Assembly: GCA_027030245.1 (NCBI GenBank)
Contig: JALVFE010000003.1
Location: 1 to 47,891 of the forward strand
DNA: 47,891 bases
Direction of reading: 5' to 3'
Source of the DNA: Melioribacteraceae bacterium
GTDB taxonomy: Bacteria; Bacteroidota; Ignavibacteria; Ignavibacteriales; Melioribacteraceae
The notes beneath the pieces were generated by a model. That model was not told where the DNA came from, searched no databases, and saw only the letters and a list, made by a program, of their open reading frames with translations. Positions 34,345 to 43,765 of this stretch are shown here, piece after piece; position 1 is the first letter of the stretch; each line of letters starts with the position of its first letter. The position numbers were made by a program, and so were the translations under genes.

Positions 34345-36451
34345 AATATTGAGTGTTAAAACATATTATTTGTTTTCTGTTCTTTTTATCCTCACCGGCA
34401 ATTATAACAAATCACAAATACTTTTTGCCCAACAACAATATGAATTGGTCGATATAGAATTTACCGGGGAAAAAGTGTTTTCATCTTCGGAATTGGAGAG
34501 TGTCATTTCCGCTCAAGAATCACCAGGGTGGTTATCAAAAGCAATAAACAGTATTACGACCTTTCAAACAAATACTATTTACTTTGATTCGTTGCTTATT
34601 CCTTCCGACGTTGAAGCCTTGCGGCAGTTTTATATGGCGCATGGTTATTTTAAGGCAAAAATATCATCGCAATATAAATTGGATAACAAAACCCTTGAAG
34701 CTTATTTGACATTCAATATCGATGCCGGTCCGGCATTTCGCGTGAGAAACGTAGACATAAAAGGATTGAAAAAAATTCCGGTTGAATTTCAAAAAATGAT
34801 TTATTCCGATCTTACGCTCGATTCTACTGCACTATATTCCGATAAATTGGTTGAGGTTAATAAAAATTTTATACTGAATTTTTTGTATGATCACGGGTAT
34901 ATGCTTGCAAAAGCTTCGCTTCCTGTTGTTGAGATAGATACAATGCTGAACACTACGGATGTTAAGCTGGAATTTTTACCTGGCGGAAGATATAAAATAA
35001 ATAATATACTTGTCGAGCGTACCGGCGAGGGTAAGGATTTGGTTGACGACGATTTGATTTACGAAATAGCTGATTTGAAACCCGGGAATTATTATAGTTT
35101 ATACGATTTGAAAAAAGCCCAGATACGTTTGTATCGAACTAATCTGTTTACTTCCGCATTGGTAAGCGGTGTTGTTAGCGATACTGTCGATCATTTTGTC
35201 CCAATCAAAATTGCCGCCGATGTTGGCTTTTTACACGAGCTTTCACCGGAGCTTGTGTTAATTAACGAAGAAAATACTTTCAAGTTCGGGTTCAGTTTAA
35301 GTTTTATGAAAAAGAATTTCCTTGGCGGAGCAAGAAAATTCACAACACGCATTTCCTCGGCTGCACAAAATATTGCTGATTTTATTTCGAATCCATCCCT
35401 TACGGAAAATAATGTTTTCGGATATATCGATTTTAGGCTCGGACTTGAGCAACCGTTTATTCTCGGAAAACCTATTTACACGAAATTGGAAAATTATTAC
35501 ACTCTTCAAAAAAAGCAAAACCAATATAACACAAGACTAATCGGTGCGGAACTCAGTTTGAATTTTGAATTGCCCAAATATACTTATCTTACTTCGCTTT
35601 CGGGATATTTGAATATTCAAGCATCCGAATATATTTTCCAAACGGAATATATAAAAAACGTATTTTCCATATTTACCGATACATTAATAATCAATCCTTT
35701 AACCAGTAAAAGTACGAATGTATTGCTCGGAATACATTTGGGTGCCAATAAAACGGATAAATATGTTTTCCCAACGCGCGGATATAGCCTTTCACTTGAT
35801 TTGGAAGACGGTAACTCTCTTTCGTATTTGTTTGGCCAAATTGGCGGTTACAATATGAATGCTCCGCTCTACTATAAAGTTTTACTTAGTTCTTCGGTTT
35901 ATTTACCCGTATATGCGAATGACGAAAATGCTTTCGGAATTAAAATTAAAACGGGATTTATTCATACATATCGCGGAGATAAATTTAGTATCCCCTTGAA
36001 CGAACGGTTTATTGCCGGCGGTAGTAACTCGGTACGTGCATGGAAAACAAACGATCTTACTCCTCCACTTACAACCATCAATCAATTACCCGAAAATATT
36101 ACAAAAGAGGAATTGGAAAGCGTACTTCTTAAAGGAATTACTCCAGGCGGTTTTTTCCTATTCGAAAGCTCCATTGAAACGAGAAACAGAATCTACGGCA
36201 ATTTCGGAACGGCTTTATTTATTGATGTTGGAAACACATGGAACAGTTACAAAGAATTCAGATTCGACGGGCTTGCCGTCGCAGTAGGATTCGGACTAAG
36301 ATATTATTCAAGTTTCGCTCCGATTAGGATTGACTTGGGTGTAAAAGCTTACGACCCCTTCGATAGACGTCCTTTCGGTGAAAGGATAAACGACTACCGG
36401 GGTTTTTGGAACACAACTTCAATTCAATTGGGAATAGGAGAAGCATTTTAA
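34322..36451 (+). CDS. Omp85-family (BamA/TamA-like) outer membrane protein
   Basis: The protein is about 709 aa. The N-terminus has a hydrophobic signal ending near QILFAQQ, then about three POTRA-like modules (for example VDIEFTGEKVFSSSEL and FRVRNVDIKGLKKIP). The C-terminal half is a beta barrel rich in alternating aromatic strands. It has a NERFIAGGSNSVRAW motif, the conserved loop of Omp85 barrels, and ends in a short strand LGIGEAF. Such proteins insert or translocate outer membrane proteins. It is not the main BamA by length or motif alone. The start (34322 or 34325) overlaps the previous gene by about 20 bp. Confidence 0.85.
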   Translation: MMLRLLIKILSVKTYYLFSVLFILTGNYNKSQILFAQQQYELVDIEFTGEKVFSSSELESVISAQESPGWLSKAINSITTFQTNTIYFDSLLIPSDVEALRQFYMAHGYFKAKISSQYKLDNKTLEAYLTFNIDAGPAFRVRNVDIKGLKKIPVEFQKMIYSDLTLDSTALYSDKLVEVNKNFILNFLYDHGYMLAKASLPVVEIDTMLNTTDVKLEFLPGGRYKINNILVERTGEGKDLVDDDLIYEIADLKPGNYYSLYDLKKAQIRLYRTNLFTSALVSGVVSDTVDHFVPIKIAADVGFLHELSPELVLINEENTFKFGFSLSFMKKNFLGGARKFTTRISSAAQNIADFISNPSLTENNVFGYIDFRLGLEQPFILGKPIYTKLENYYTLQKKQNQYNTRLIGAELSLNFELPKYTYLTSLSGYLNIQASEYIFQTEYIKNVFSIFTDTLIINPLTSKSTNVLLGIHLGANKTDKYVFPTRGYSLSLDLEDGNSLSYLFGQIGGYNMNAPLYYKVLLSSSVYLPVYANDENAFGIKIKTGFIHTYRGDKFSIPLNERFIAGGSNSVRAWKTNDLTPPLTTINQLPENITKEELESVLLKGITPGGFFLFESSIETRNRIYGNFGTALFIDVGNTWNSYKEFRFDGLAVAVGFGLRYYSSFAPIRIDLGVKAYDPFDRRPFGERINDYRGFWNTTSIQLGIGEAF

Positions 36452-36508
36452 GAAAATAATTTTATATTTAATAATTGAATTTCCCCATCTTTTAGAAACG
36501 GGGGTTTT

Positions 36509-38914
36509 ATGTTTCGCATTATAACTGAAGGGCTTGATTACAAAGAGCACGTTTTACTTAAAGACGGACAAGGAATTTTGTTAAAGCCCGCCACGCCCGC
36601 AGATTTTCCGCTAATTAAATCTTTTATGAAAAGGGTCTCCCGCGAAAGTTTACATATGAGATTTATGGCAGCCGTTTCGGAAGTCTCCGATGATTTAATT
36701 AAAAATTTGTGTACCGGCGATTTTAGAGAATCCGGTTGTCTTTTGGCAATTACGGGAGAAGGCGAAAACGAAAGAGTTGTAGGCGTGGGGAATTATACTG
36801 CAACAGGCAACGGGCGATCCGCAGAAATCGCATTTTTGATAGAAGATGATTTTCAAGGTAAAGGAATAAGTACTTTGCTTTTGGAACGGCTTGCCGGTTT
36901 GGCTGCGGCAAACGGAATAATAGAATTGGAAGCGGAAGTTCTGCCCGATAATCAACCGATGATTAATGTATTTAAGAGTTCGGGATTTACCGTTCACCAG
37001 GTTTGGAGTTCCGATACAATTCATATCGAACTTCCGGTTGGGAGCGCTGCGGCATTGTGGAAAAAAGCCGAATTGCGCGAGCGTATTGCGGTTGCAAATT
37101 CTCTCTCCCCCATATTAAATCCCAAAACCGTTGCCGTAATCGGTGCATCGAGAGATCAAAATTCAATCGGGAACATCATTTTCAGAAACATACTAAACGG
37201 AGGATTTACCGGAACCCTTTATCCCGTTAACCCCGAAGCAATATCGATTAACGGAGTGAAAGCTTACTCGAAAATTTCCGAGCTTCCCGAGAAAATTGAT
37301 CTTGCAGTAGTTTCGGTTCCCGCAGAGAAAGTTTTACCCGCAGTAGAAGAAGCAATAAAAGCCGGAACGAAAGGATTCGTAATAGTCTCGGCAGGTTTTG
37401 CCGAAATTGGGGAAGAAGGGAAAAAACGGCAACAACAATTGGTTGAAATTATCCAAGCAAACGGTGTTAGGCTTGTAGGTCCTAGTTGTTTGGGAGTGAT
37501 GAACACAAATCCGCAAATATTACTTAACGCAAGTTTAGCGCCGGAAATGGCTCCGCGCGGTCCAGCGGGATTCTTTTCGCATTCGGCGGCATTGGGCCTT
37601 GTAATTTTGGAATACGCAACGGAACACGGTCTCGGGTTTACTTATTTCGTTTCGGCGGGAAACCGGGCTGATGTAACTGGAAACGATTTGCTTCAATATT
37701 GGGAAGAAGACCCGGATACAAAAATGGCAATTATGTATCTCGAGTCTTTTAAAAATCCCAGAAAATTTGTGCGCGTCGCAAGAAGAATGTCTTACAAAAA
37801 ACCGGTTTTATGCGTAAAGAGCGGAAGGAGCAGGGAAGGTAAAAAAGCTACAGAAAAACGGAGTGGAATTCCGGGCGCCGGCGATGTGGAAGTGGAAGCA
37901 TTGTTCGAACAAACCGGAGTAATTCTTGCGGAAACCCTGGAAGACCTGTTCGATATTGCTTTGGTTTTGGCTCACCAACCTTTGCCAAAAGGTAACAAAG
38001 TAAGCATTATCGCAAATTCGGCCGGAATGGCAACCATATTCGCCGATTCGTGCGAAGCGAACGGTTTGGATATTGCCGGACCGGGTTTGGTTAATCTTGG
38101 AGCTTTCACTTCCCCGGAAAATTATGAAAAAACCGTCTTCGAAGCTTTAATAAACGATAATGTGGATGCGTTGTTAATCGGTTATGCTTGCGTTGGTAAT
38201 TGCACAACGCAACCGTTCGCAAAAGCAATCAGAAACGGAGTTAAAAAAGCCGAAGAAACAACCAAAGTGCAAAAACCCGTTCTGCTTTGTTTGATGGGCG
38301 AAGTCGGATCGGTATCATTAATCGAGGAAGACGACGAAAAACGGATGTTTCCCGCTTTCCGGTTCCCCGAAGCTGCCCCTAAAGCCTTGGGAAAAATAGT
38401 GAAATATGTAAACTTCAAAAATGTTCCGCACGGCGAAATGGTTTGGTTCGAAGATATTAAAGCCGAAGAGAGTAGAAAACTGGTATTGCAAATAATCGAA
38501 AGTAATTCCGGTAAAGATGAAATTATTCAAGTGAAACCTTCCGATGCGGTTAAAATTTTGAAAAACTTTAACCTCGATATCGCCCTTACCGTAAAGGATG
38601 TTGCCGAGAGGGCAGAAGTTAAAGTTAAAACGGATTCTTTGTTCGGACCCTTAATCGAATGCAGAAAAAATTCTAAATCCGTTCTTCGGATTACTCCGCT
38701 TACCGATAGGGATATTAATGAAATTATTAAGGATTTGAATATTAACAACACAAACAAAATGAAAGAAATACTTGGTAAAATTTCCCAGTTGATTGAGGAA
38801 ATCCCCTGGCTTTGGAGTTTGAAAATTACAGTTTTTTGTAAAGGACAAATTGCCATTTCACCCGAAGTTAAAATGGAGTTGAAAACTTCGGGAATAAAAA
38901 GACCTTCTTACTAA
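36509..38914 (+). CDS. Pat-like protein acetyltransferase: GNAT fused to a degenerate ADP-forming acyl-CoA synthetase
   Basis: The protein is 801 aa. Residues about 15-175 are a GNAT acetyltransferase with acetyl-CoA motif EDDFQGKGISTLLLERL. Residues about 200-490 are the CoA-binding and ligase part of ADP-forming acyl-CoA synthetases (VAVIGASRDQNSIGN, GPSCLGVMN, FFSHSAALG). The expected phospho-His (S-H-T-G) is replaced by Arg (KRSG, R451). The C-terminal 150 residues resemble a shortened ATP-grasp lacking its ATP-binding half. So the synthetase part is probably a sensor and the GNAT the enzyme, as in Pat. The next two genes are AcuB- and AcuC-like, which supports protein lysine acetylation. 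Confidence 0.82.
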   Translation: MFRIITEGLDYKEHVLLKDGQGILLKPATPADFPLIKSFMKRVSRESLHMRFMAAVSEVSDDLIKNLCTGDFRESGCLLAITGEGENERVVGVGNYTATGNGRSAEIAFLIEDDFQGKGISTLLLERLAGLAAANGIIELEAEVLPDNQPMINVFKSSGFTVHQVWSSDTIHIELPVGSAAALWKKAELRERIAVANSLSPILNPKTVAVIGASRDQNSIGNIIFRNILNGGFTGTLYPVNPEAISINGVKAYSKISELPEKIDLAVVSVPAEKVLPAVEEAIKAGTKGFVIVSAGFAEIGEEGKKRQQQLVEIIQANGVRLVGPSCLGVMNTNPQILLNASLAPEMAPRGPAGFFSHSAALGLVILEYATEHGLGFTYFVSAGNRADVTGNDLLQYWEEDPDTKMAIMYLESFKNPRKFVRVARRMSYKKPVLCVKSGRSREGKKATEKRSGIPGAGDVEVEALFEQTGVILAETLEDLFDIALVLAHQPLPKGNKVSIIANSAGMATIFADSCEANGLDIAGPGLVNLGAFTSPENYEKTVFEALINDNVDALLIGYACVGNCTTQPFAKAIRNGVKKAEETTKVQKPVLLCLMGEVGSVSLIEEDDEKRMFPAFRFPEAAPKALGKIVKYVNFKNVPHGEMVWFEDIKAEESRKLVLQIIESNSGKDEIIQVKPSDAVKILKNFNLDIALTVKDVAERAEVKVKTDSLFGPLIECRKNSKSVLRITPLTDRDINEIIKDLNINNTNKMKEILGKISQLIEEIPWLWSLKITVFCKGQIAISPEVKMELKTSGIKRPSY

Positions 38915-38929
38915 AAGAGGTATGATTAA

Positions 38930-39559
38930 ATGTTAGTTCAAGAAATAATTCATAAAGAACCCGTAACTATTTCTCCGGATACAAAATTGTTCGCTGCATA
39001 CGAATTGATGCTGAAAAAAAATATCCGGCATCTGCCCGTTTTGGAGAATGGTAAATTGGTTGGAATAATAACCGACCGCGATTTACGTTCGGCTACAAGT
39101 AAATTAGCCGAAGTACCGTTTCAACCGGAGGACGAAGTAGGAAAAATTATGGTTAAAAATGTGATAACCGTTCACCCGAAGGATCCGATAGATGTGGCGG
39201 CAAAGTTAATGCGAGAAAACAAAATTGGCTGTTTGCCTGTTATGGAAAACGATGCGCTCGTTGGAATCGTTACAATTTCCGATATGCTTGATGCTTTGCT
39301 TAAGCTTACCGGAGTTCACCGTCCTTCGGGCAGATTGGAAATTAACTTATCGGATAAACCAGGGGAATTAGCAAAACTTGCGCAACATTTGGCGGAAAGG
39401 AAAGTTAATATTCATTCCATTCTTACTTATCCCGCGGTGAACGGGAAAATCAGAATTGTGTTGCGGATCAGCACAATAGATATCCGCGGAATTGCGCAAG
39501 GTCTTTGCAATGCCGGTTTCGAAGTAATATGGCCGACTCAAATGTCATGTGCGGATTAG
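38930..39559 (+). CDS. acuB: AcuB-like CBS-CBS-ACT regulatory protein
   Basis: The 209-aa protein has two CBS motifs (about 8-60 and 75-130), with NIRHLPVLENGKLVGIITDRDLR and IGCLPVMENDALVGIVTISDML each recognisable. An ACT domain (about 135-205) contains GRLEINLSDKPGELAKLAQ. CBS pairs bind adenine nucleotides, and ACT domains bind small ligands. AcuB of Bacillus has the same size and order and lies in acuABC. It has a 15-bp gap to the Pat-like gene and overlaps acuC, so the three form one operon. It probably senses energy state. Confidence 0.85.
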   Translation: MLVQEIIHKEPVTISPDTKLFAAYELMLKKNIRHLPVLENGKLVGIITDRDLRSATSKLAEVPFQPEDEVGKIMVKNVITVHPKDPIDVAAKLMRENKIGCLPVMENDALVGIVTISDMLDALLKLTGVHRPSGRLEINLSDKPGELAKLAQHLAERKVNIHSILTYPAVNGKIRIVLRISTIDIRGIAQGLCNAGFEVIWPTQMSCAD

Positions 39560-40680
39560 TTGTTCACCCGAAATATTTGGATTACGATTTAGGCGACCGG
39601 CATCCGTTCAGTCCGCTCCGCATTCAAATGGTTACGGAGCTTTTAACGGAATTGGGTCACAAATTGAAGTTTGAAACTCCGGAAGTTGTTCCACCGGAAA
39701 AACTGGAAATCATTCATGACCCGGAATATATTGAAGTTGTTGAAAAAGCCGGTAAGGGAATTGAGGCGGAAAATTTTGAGCAGTACGGTTTGGGTACAGC
39801 CGATAATCCCGTTAAAACCGGAATGGCGGAATCTGCGAGATACATTGCGGGCGGAACATTGCACGGAGCAAAATTGTTGTTGGAAGGTAAATTTAACAAA
39901 GTGTTGCAATTCGGCGGTGGGTTTCATCATGCCCGTAAAAACCTGGCTGCCGGTTTTTGTTTGTATAACGATTTGGCATTGGCAATTAAGGAAATGACGT
40001 TGCACGGTTGGCATGTTGCTTATCTCGATATCGATGTGCATCACGGCGACGGCGTACAAGAACTTTTTTACGATGACGATAAAGTGATGACTATCTCTTT
40101 ACACGAATCGGGCGAATTTCTTTTCCCGGGAACAGGGTGGATTTACGAATCGGGAAAGGGAATGGGGAGATCGCTCAAACTTAACTTACCCCTTGAACCT
40201 TTTACGGAAGGTGATTCTTACATTTTTGTTTTAGAAAAACTGTTGGACGAAGCTTTATCGTATTTCAAACCGGATGCTTTAATCGTGCAAGCGGGAGCCG
40301 ACCCGCACTTTTCGGATCCCCTTGCGGATTTAATGCTTACCACAAACGATTTCGAAAAGATATACAAAATCATTTTGCAGAAAACCGATGCGTACGCAAA
40401 GGGAAAGGTTATGTTTACTTTCGGAGGAGGTTATTCGCTTGTGGCAACCGCGAGAATATGGAGTTTATTGTATTTGGTTTTAACCGGCTCCGGAATTCCG
40501 GATAAATTACCTGTTGCATGGAAACAAAAATGGGAGGAAAGACTGGGAATTAAAATCAGCGATTCTTTTCACGATCCCAATCCTTCCTACAACCCTATTC
40601 CCCGAAAAGAGGAAATTACAAATCATAACAAAGATATGCTCAGGCGTTTACTCGATATGGTAACACCCGATTGGCTTTAA
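39529..40680 (+). CDS. acuC: AcuC-like lysine deacetylase (histone deacetylase fold)
   Basis: The protein is about 383 aa. The deacetylase site is complete, with GGGFHHARK (His pair), YLDIDVHHGDGVQE (zinc Asp and His), VQAGADPHFSDPLADL (second Asp) and FGGGYS. It removes acetyl groups from lysines. In Bacillus AcuC reactivates acetyl-CoA synthetase. The start is ATG at 39529 (31-bp overlap with acuB) or ATG at 39547 (13-bp overlap). The upstream neighbour is a writer (Pat-like), so writer, regulator and eraser sit together. The end overlaps the opposite S33 gene by 4 bp. Confidence 0.87.
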   Translation: MADSNVMCGLVVHPKYLDYDLGDRHPFSPLRIQMVTELLTELGHKLKFETPEVVPPEKLEIIHDPEYIEVVEKAGKGIEAENFEQYGLGTADNPVKTGMAESARYIAGGTLHGAKLLLEGKFNKVLQFGGGFHHARKNLAAGFCLYNDLALAIKEMTLHGWHVAYLDIDVHHGDGVQELFYDDDKVMTISLHESGEFLFPGTGWIYESGKGMGRSLKLNLPLEPFTEGDSYIFVLEKLLDEALSYFKPDALIVQAGADPHFSDPLADLMLTTNDFEKIYKIILQKTDAYAKGKVMFTFGGGYSLVATARIWSLLYLVLTGSGIPDKLPVAWKQKWEERLGIKISDSFHDPNPSYNPIPRKEEITNHNKDMLRRLLDMVTPDWL

Positions 40681-41711
40681 TTTTTTTCTTTGCCGAATCT
40701 ACCGTAATAAACATCTTTAATGAATTTAATTACACCGTTCATAAAAAATTCTTGGTCGTCCCACATTGCCATGTGACTTCCGTTCGGGCAATATAAATAT
40801 CTGCCATTCTGAACCAATTCAGAAATTTCTTTCATATCTTCGGGATTCATCGTATCGTATTTGGCTCCAACCGAAAGAGTCGGGACTTTAATTTGCGGAA
40901 GACGGTCGGTAATCGTCCAGCCTTGCAAATTTCCGCCGGGTACAAATTCGCTCGGTCCTTGCATAAATTCGTAAACGTGTGCGTTCATGTGTTTGAAACT
41001 CCGCATCACAGGTTCGGGCCATTTATCTATCGGCATGCGCAAAATATGGCGCGTGTAATATTCTTTGAAGACCAAATCCTGGTAAACCGGATTATGAAAA
41101 TCTTTTCGTTCTTCGTAATACTTGAGTGTGTCTAACAAAGTAGGTCTGAGTTGATTTCGCAATTTTGTATTGTAAACAACATATTTGTCAAAACTCGAAG
41201 TCATATTGCAAATAATCAACCCTTTCAAATTTTCTTGATATTTGACCGCATATTCCATTGCGAGCAAACCGCCCCATGAATTTCCGAGAAGGAAAAAATT
41301 ATCTTTGTTTAAGCCAAGGGCTTTGCGTACTTGCTCCACTTCTTCCACGAACCGGTCAAGAACCCACAAACTGTCGTTATCCGGTTGATCGGAATAATAA
41401 GACCCCAATTGATCGTATTCATAAAATTCTATGTTCGCTTTCGGGAAAAAGCTTTCGAAGCATTCCATATATTCGTGTGTAAATGCGGGTCCGCCGTGCA
41501 GTAAAAGCACTTTCATCGGACTATTTCCGAAACGTTTCGTCCAGACCTTGTATCCTTCTTTGAGCTTTATCATTTGAATCCCCGCTGCTTGATATTCACC
41601 GGGTGTTTTAAAATCAAGATATTCACATGTTTTTTCTTGGGCTCTCGTATTGGAATGTAAGGCGGTGAAAATAACGGCAGTTAATAAAACTACCCGAATT
41701 ATTTTAAGCAT
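40677..41711 (-). CDS. Secreted proline iminopeptidase-like alpha/beta hydrolase (S33)
   Basis: The 344-aa protein has a signal peptide ending near NTRAQ. The alpha/beta-hydrolase core shows LLLHGGPAFTHEY (oxyanion HGGP), YDQLGSYYSDQP, LLGNSWGGLLAMEYA (nucleophile Ser) and NGSHMAMWDD (His). HGGP and DQ(R/L)G...S are typical of proline iminopeptidases. It would cleave N-terminal proline from peptides, probably in the periplasm. It stands alone on the minus strand. Confidence 0.85.
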   Translation of the reverse strand: MLKIIRVVLLTAVIFTALHSNTRAQEKTCEYLDFKTPGEYQAAGIQMIKLKEGYKVWTKRFGNSPMKVLLLHGGPAFTHEYMECFESFFPKANIEFYEYDQLGSYYSDQPDNDSLWVLDRFVEEVEQVRKALGLNKDNFFLLGNSWGGLLAMEYAVKYQENLKGLIICNMTSSFDKYVVYNTKLRNQLRPTLLDTLKYYEERKDFHNPVYQDLVFKEYYTRHILRMPIDKWPEPVMRSFKHMNAHVYEFMQGPSEFVPGGNLQGWTITDRLPQIKVPTLSVGAKYDTMNPEDMKEISELVQNGRYLYCPNGSHMAMWDDQEFFMNGVIKFIKDVYYGRFGKEKN

Positions 41712-41841
41712 GGTTTACCTCCCGGCAGTTTGTTTATTATTCGGAAATTTATTCTTCTTGCTCAAATTAACATTGGGAACAAATTAGCAATTTCAAAATA
41801 TAATTGCACGGAAGAATTTAATTTGAAAAAGGAGACGGAAA

Positions 41842-42567
41842 ATGAATGAAGTTAACAACGATCTAACTGTTCTAACCGAGTATAAACGCACAAACAATAT
41901 TAAAGATTTTGGAAAAGTTTTATCCAAGTTCATTCCAAATTTGCGAAAGTATATCCGCACAAAACTTAAAATTGCCGAGACCAAAAAAAAGATTCCCAAA
42001 GGTATGTATACTCCCGATGATATACTTGATGAAATTTACTTGAAAGTTTTTAACGAATTTGATGATTCCGATAAAAATCCGGATAGTTTAAAATTAAAGC
42101 TTTTTATGATTACGAATGAATTACTAAGCGAAAAAATAAAAACGGAGAATTGGCGAACTAAAAAAGTCGACATCGATGAAATAATGAAAGAAGAATTAAA
42201 AACATTGGAAGAAAATTTTACAGTTGATGCCGACGGCGATTTTGTGATGTTTGATGAATTGGATGATATTTCTTACAAGCAAGAAGAATTTAAACCGAAC
42301 TTAATTATTTTGGGTAAATCTTTGGAAGAAGACCTTATTAAATCTCTTGATTTGGAAGAAAAAGGCATAAGCGAAGATTTGGAAAAGAGAAAAACACTCG
42401 GTCAGCTTTATGCGGAATTGAGCGAATTGAGTCAGTCCATTTTGGATTTGTATGCTTTCGGTAATTTATCGGTTGAAGAAATTGCCGAAGTGCAAAATAT
42501 GAAAGTTGAAGACGTTGAAAGATTTATCTCAAAAATTAAAATCCGTTTTCAAACATATATTTCGTAA
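41842..42567 (+). CDS. Divergent sigma-70/ECF-like protein
   Basis: The protein is 241 aa. An N-terminal helical part includes TPDDILDEIYLKVFNEF, similar to the sigma region 2 pattern D-x-x-Q-E-x-F-L-K. The C-terminal part ELSQSILDLYAFGNLSVEEIAEVQNMKVEDVERFISKIKI (in parts) looks like region 4 with an HTH. Between them is a highly acidic stretch of about 90 residues not usual in ECF factors. AAGGAG lies 9 bases before the ATG. No anti-sigma gene is adjacent. It may be an unusual sigma factor or a sigma-derived regulator. Confidence 0.55.
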   Translation: MNEVNNDLTVLTEYKRTNNIKDFGKVLSKFIPNLRKYIRTKLKIAETKKKIPKGMYTPDDILDEIYLKVFNEFDDSDKNPDSLKLKLFMITNELLSEKIKTENWRTKKVDIDEIMKEELKTLEENFTVDADGDFVMFDELDDISYKQEEFKPNLIILGKSLEEDLIKSLDLEEKGISEDLEKRKTLGQLYAELSELSQSILDLYAFGNLSVEEIAEVQNMKVEDVERFISKIKIRFQTYIS

Positions 42568-42589
42568 TTTTTTGGATTGAGAAAAAAGC

Positions 42590-43010
42590 GCTGACATAAA
42601 AATTAAACTGTCATCCCATCCGCAAATGGTGGATTGCTTATAACCTGTCATCCCGAACTCGTTTCGGGATCTAAAGTGAACTCTCCATTTCAACCCGCAA
42701 ACGCCGTCAGGCGTGGCATATTTATAGAACAATCATTCTAACATAAAAACCAAAACTCCGCTAGGAGCGGCACAGATTAATCAAAATACAAATAAAAGGT
42801 GTCACCCCGCTGGGGTTTTAACGTTAATGGGATTATGATTATTATAAATATTGAACCCCCTACGGAGTTCGGGCGGTTTTTAATGTTTGAAACATTGCAG
42901 CTATTTCGCTAATCAAATCTAATTATTGGGACGCAAGGTTTGCATCCCTTACGTTTTGCGTTTCTTACGTTTTATACCACCGTGTGGACGGTGGTAGCAG
43001 TGAATCACTT
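42590..43010. repeat. Second intergenic island of small dispersed palindromes
   Basis: There is no gene in this stretch. It carries ATCCCGAA..TTCGGGAT (42650-42670), ACGCCGTCAGGCGT (about 42701), CTCCGCTAGGAGCGG (about 42754), ACCCCGCTGGGGT (about 42803), and TACCACCGT/ACGGTGGTA (42975-42996) followed by GCAGTGA. Just before the last is CTTACGTTTTGCGTTTCTTACGTTTT-like sequence (in parts), the reverse complement of the run near 9640-9690. Some of these elements are also typical of terminator-like hairpins. Confidence 0.6.
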
Positions 43011-43160
43011 CTGTGAAAATCTGTGACGAAATCCGTGCGAATCCTCCTGCGGCGAACAGCATGACACTTATAACACGGCTTCCCGCTTTCCTTATAAAAA
43101 GATATTTTGTATTTTTTACACTTCTTAAATCCAAACCATATAATAAATCCGGAAGAATTT

Positions 43161-43673
43161 ATGCAGAAAGACGAACTGGGGATTAAATTAAAGAAAAGAT
43201 ATGAAGTTACCGGTCAACCCGAAGAAATTTTAGAATCATTTAAAAATAAATTATCCAAAGAAAATAAAAATGTTTACGGTCATGTTGTAAACGAAAAAAT
43301 ATTTTTGAAAATTCCGCCCGCTCTGCAAGAATGGTGGTCGCCTCAAATGACTATTTCGGTGGAGCGATGCGAAGAAGATGAATCCAAAACAAAAATTTTT
43401 GAAAACATCGGACCGAATCCATCCACCTACACACTTACGATGTTTATTTTCTTCGGAGCGGGAACCACAATTGTATTGTCGCTAATGTGGCTCTTTTCCC
43501 TTTTAACTTTGGGTCACGATTACAGTACGGCTTTAACTATAATTGCCGTTGCGGTTGTAATTATCGCACTGGTATTTTATATAATTTACAACGGAAGACG
43601 CAAAGCCAGAACTCAAATGCAAAGCTTGCGCGATTTTGTTAATTCCGTTTTAGATGAAAAGCTGGTGGAATAA
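43161..43673 (+). CDS. Small protein with two membrane helices, unknown function
   Basis: The product is 170 aa from the ATG at 43161, which follows a GGAAG site. A longer ORF start at 43107 has no such site. About 110 soluble residues are followed by two hydrophobic helices (LTMFIFFGAGTTIVLSLMWL and ALTIIAVAVVIIALVFYIIY) and a basic tail. I recognise no family. It stands between a repeat island and the large peptidase gene. Confidence 0.6.
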   Translation: MQKDELGIKLKKRYEVTGQPEEILESFKNKLSKENKNVYGHVVNEKIFLKIPPALQEWWSPQMTISVERCEEDESKTKIFENIGPNPSTYTLTMFIFFGAGTTIVLSLMWLFSLLTLGHDYSTALTIIAVAVVIIALVFYIIYNGRRKARTQMQSLRDFVNSVLDEKLVE

Positions 43674-43765
43674 AACATTTACGAACCTATAAATTTTCTT
43701 TGCTTTTCGTCTGTTAAATCGTAACGGTTTTGAAGGTAATCCGGAAAAATATTTTTACCGGAAGT

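Noticed and set aside
39505-39528. Longer acuC start at 39505.
   Set aside because: It would add residues unlike AcuC (QCRFRSN) and enlarge the overlap with acuB.
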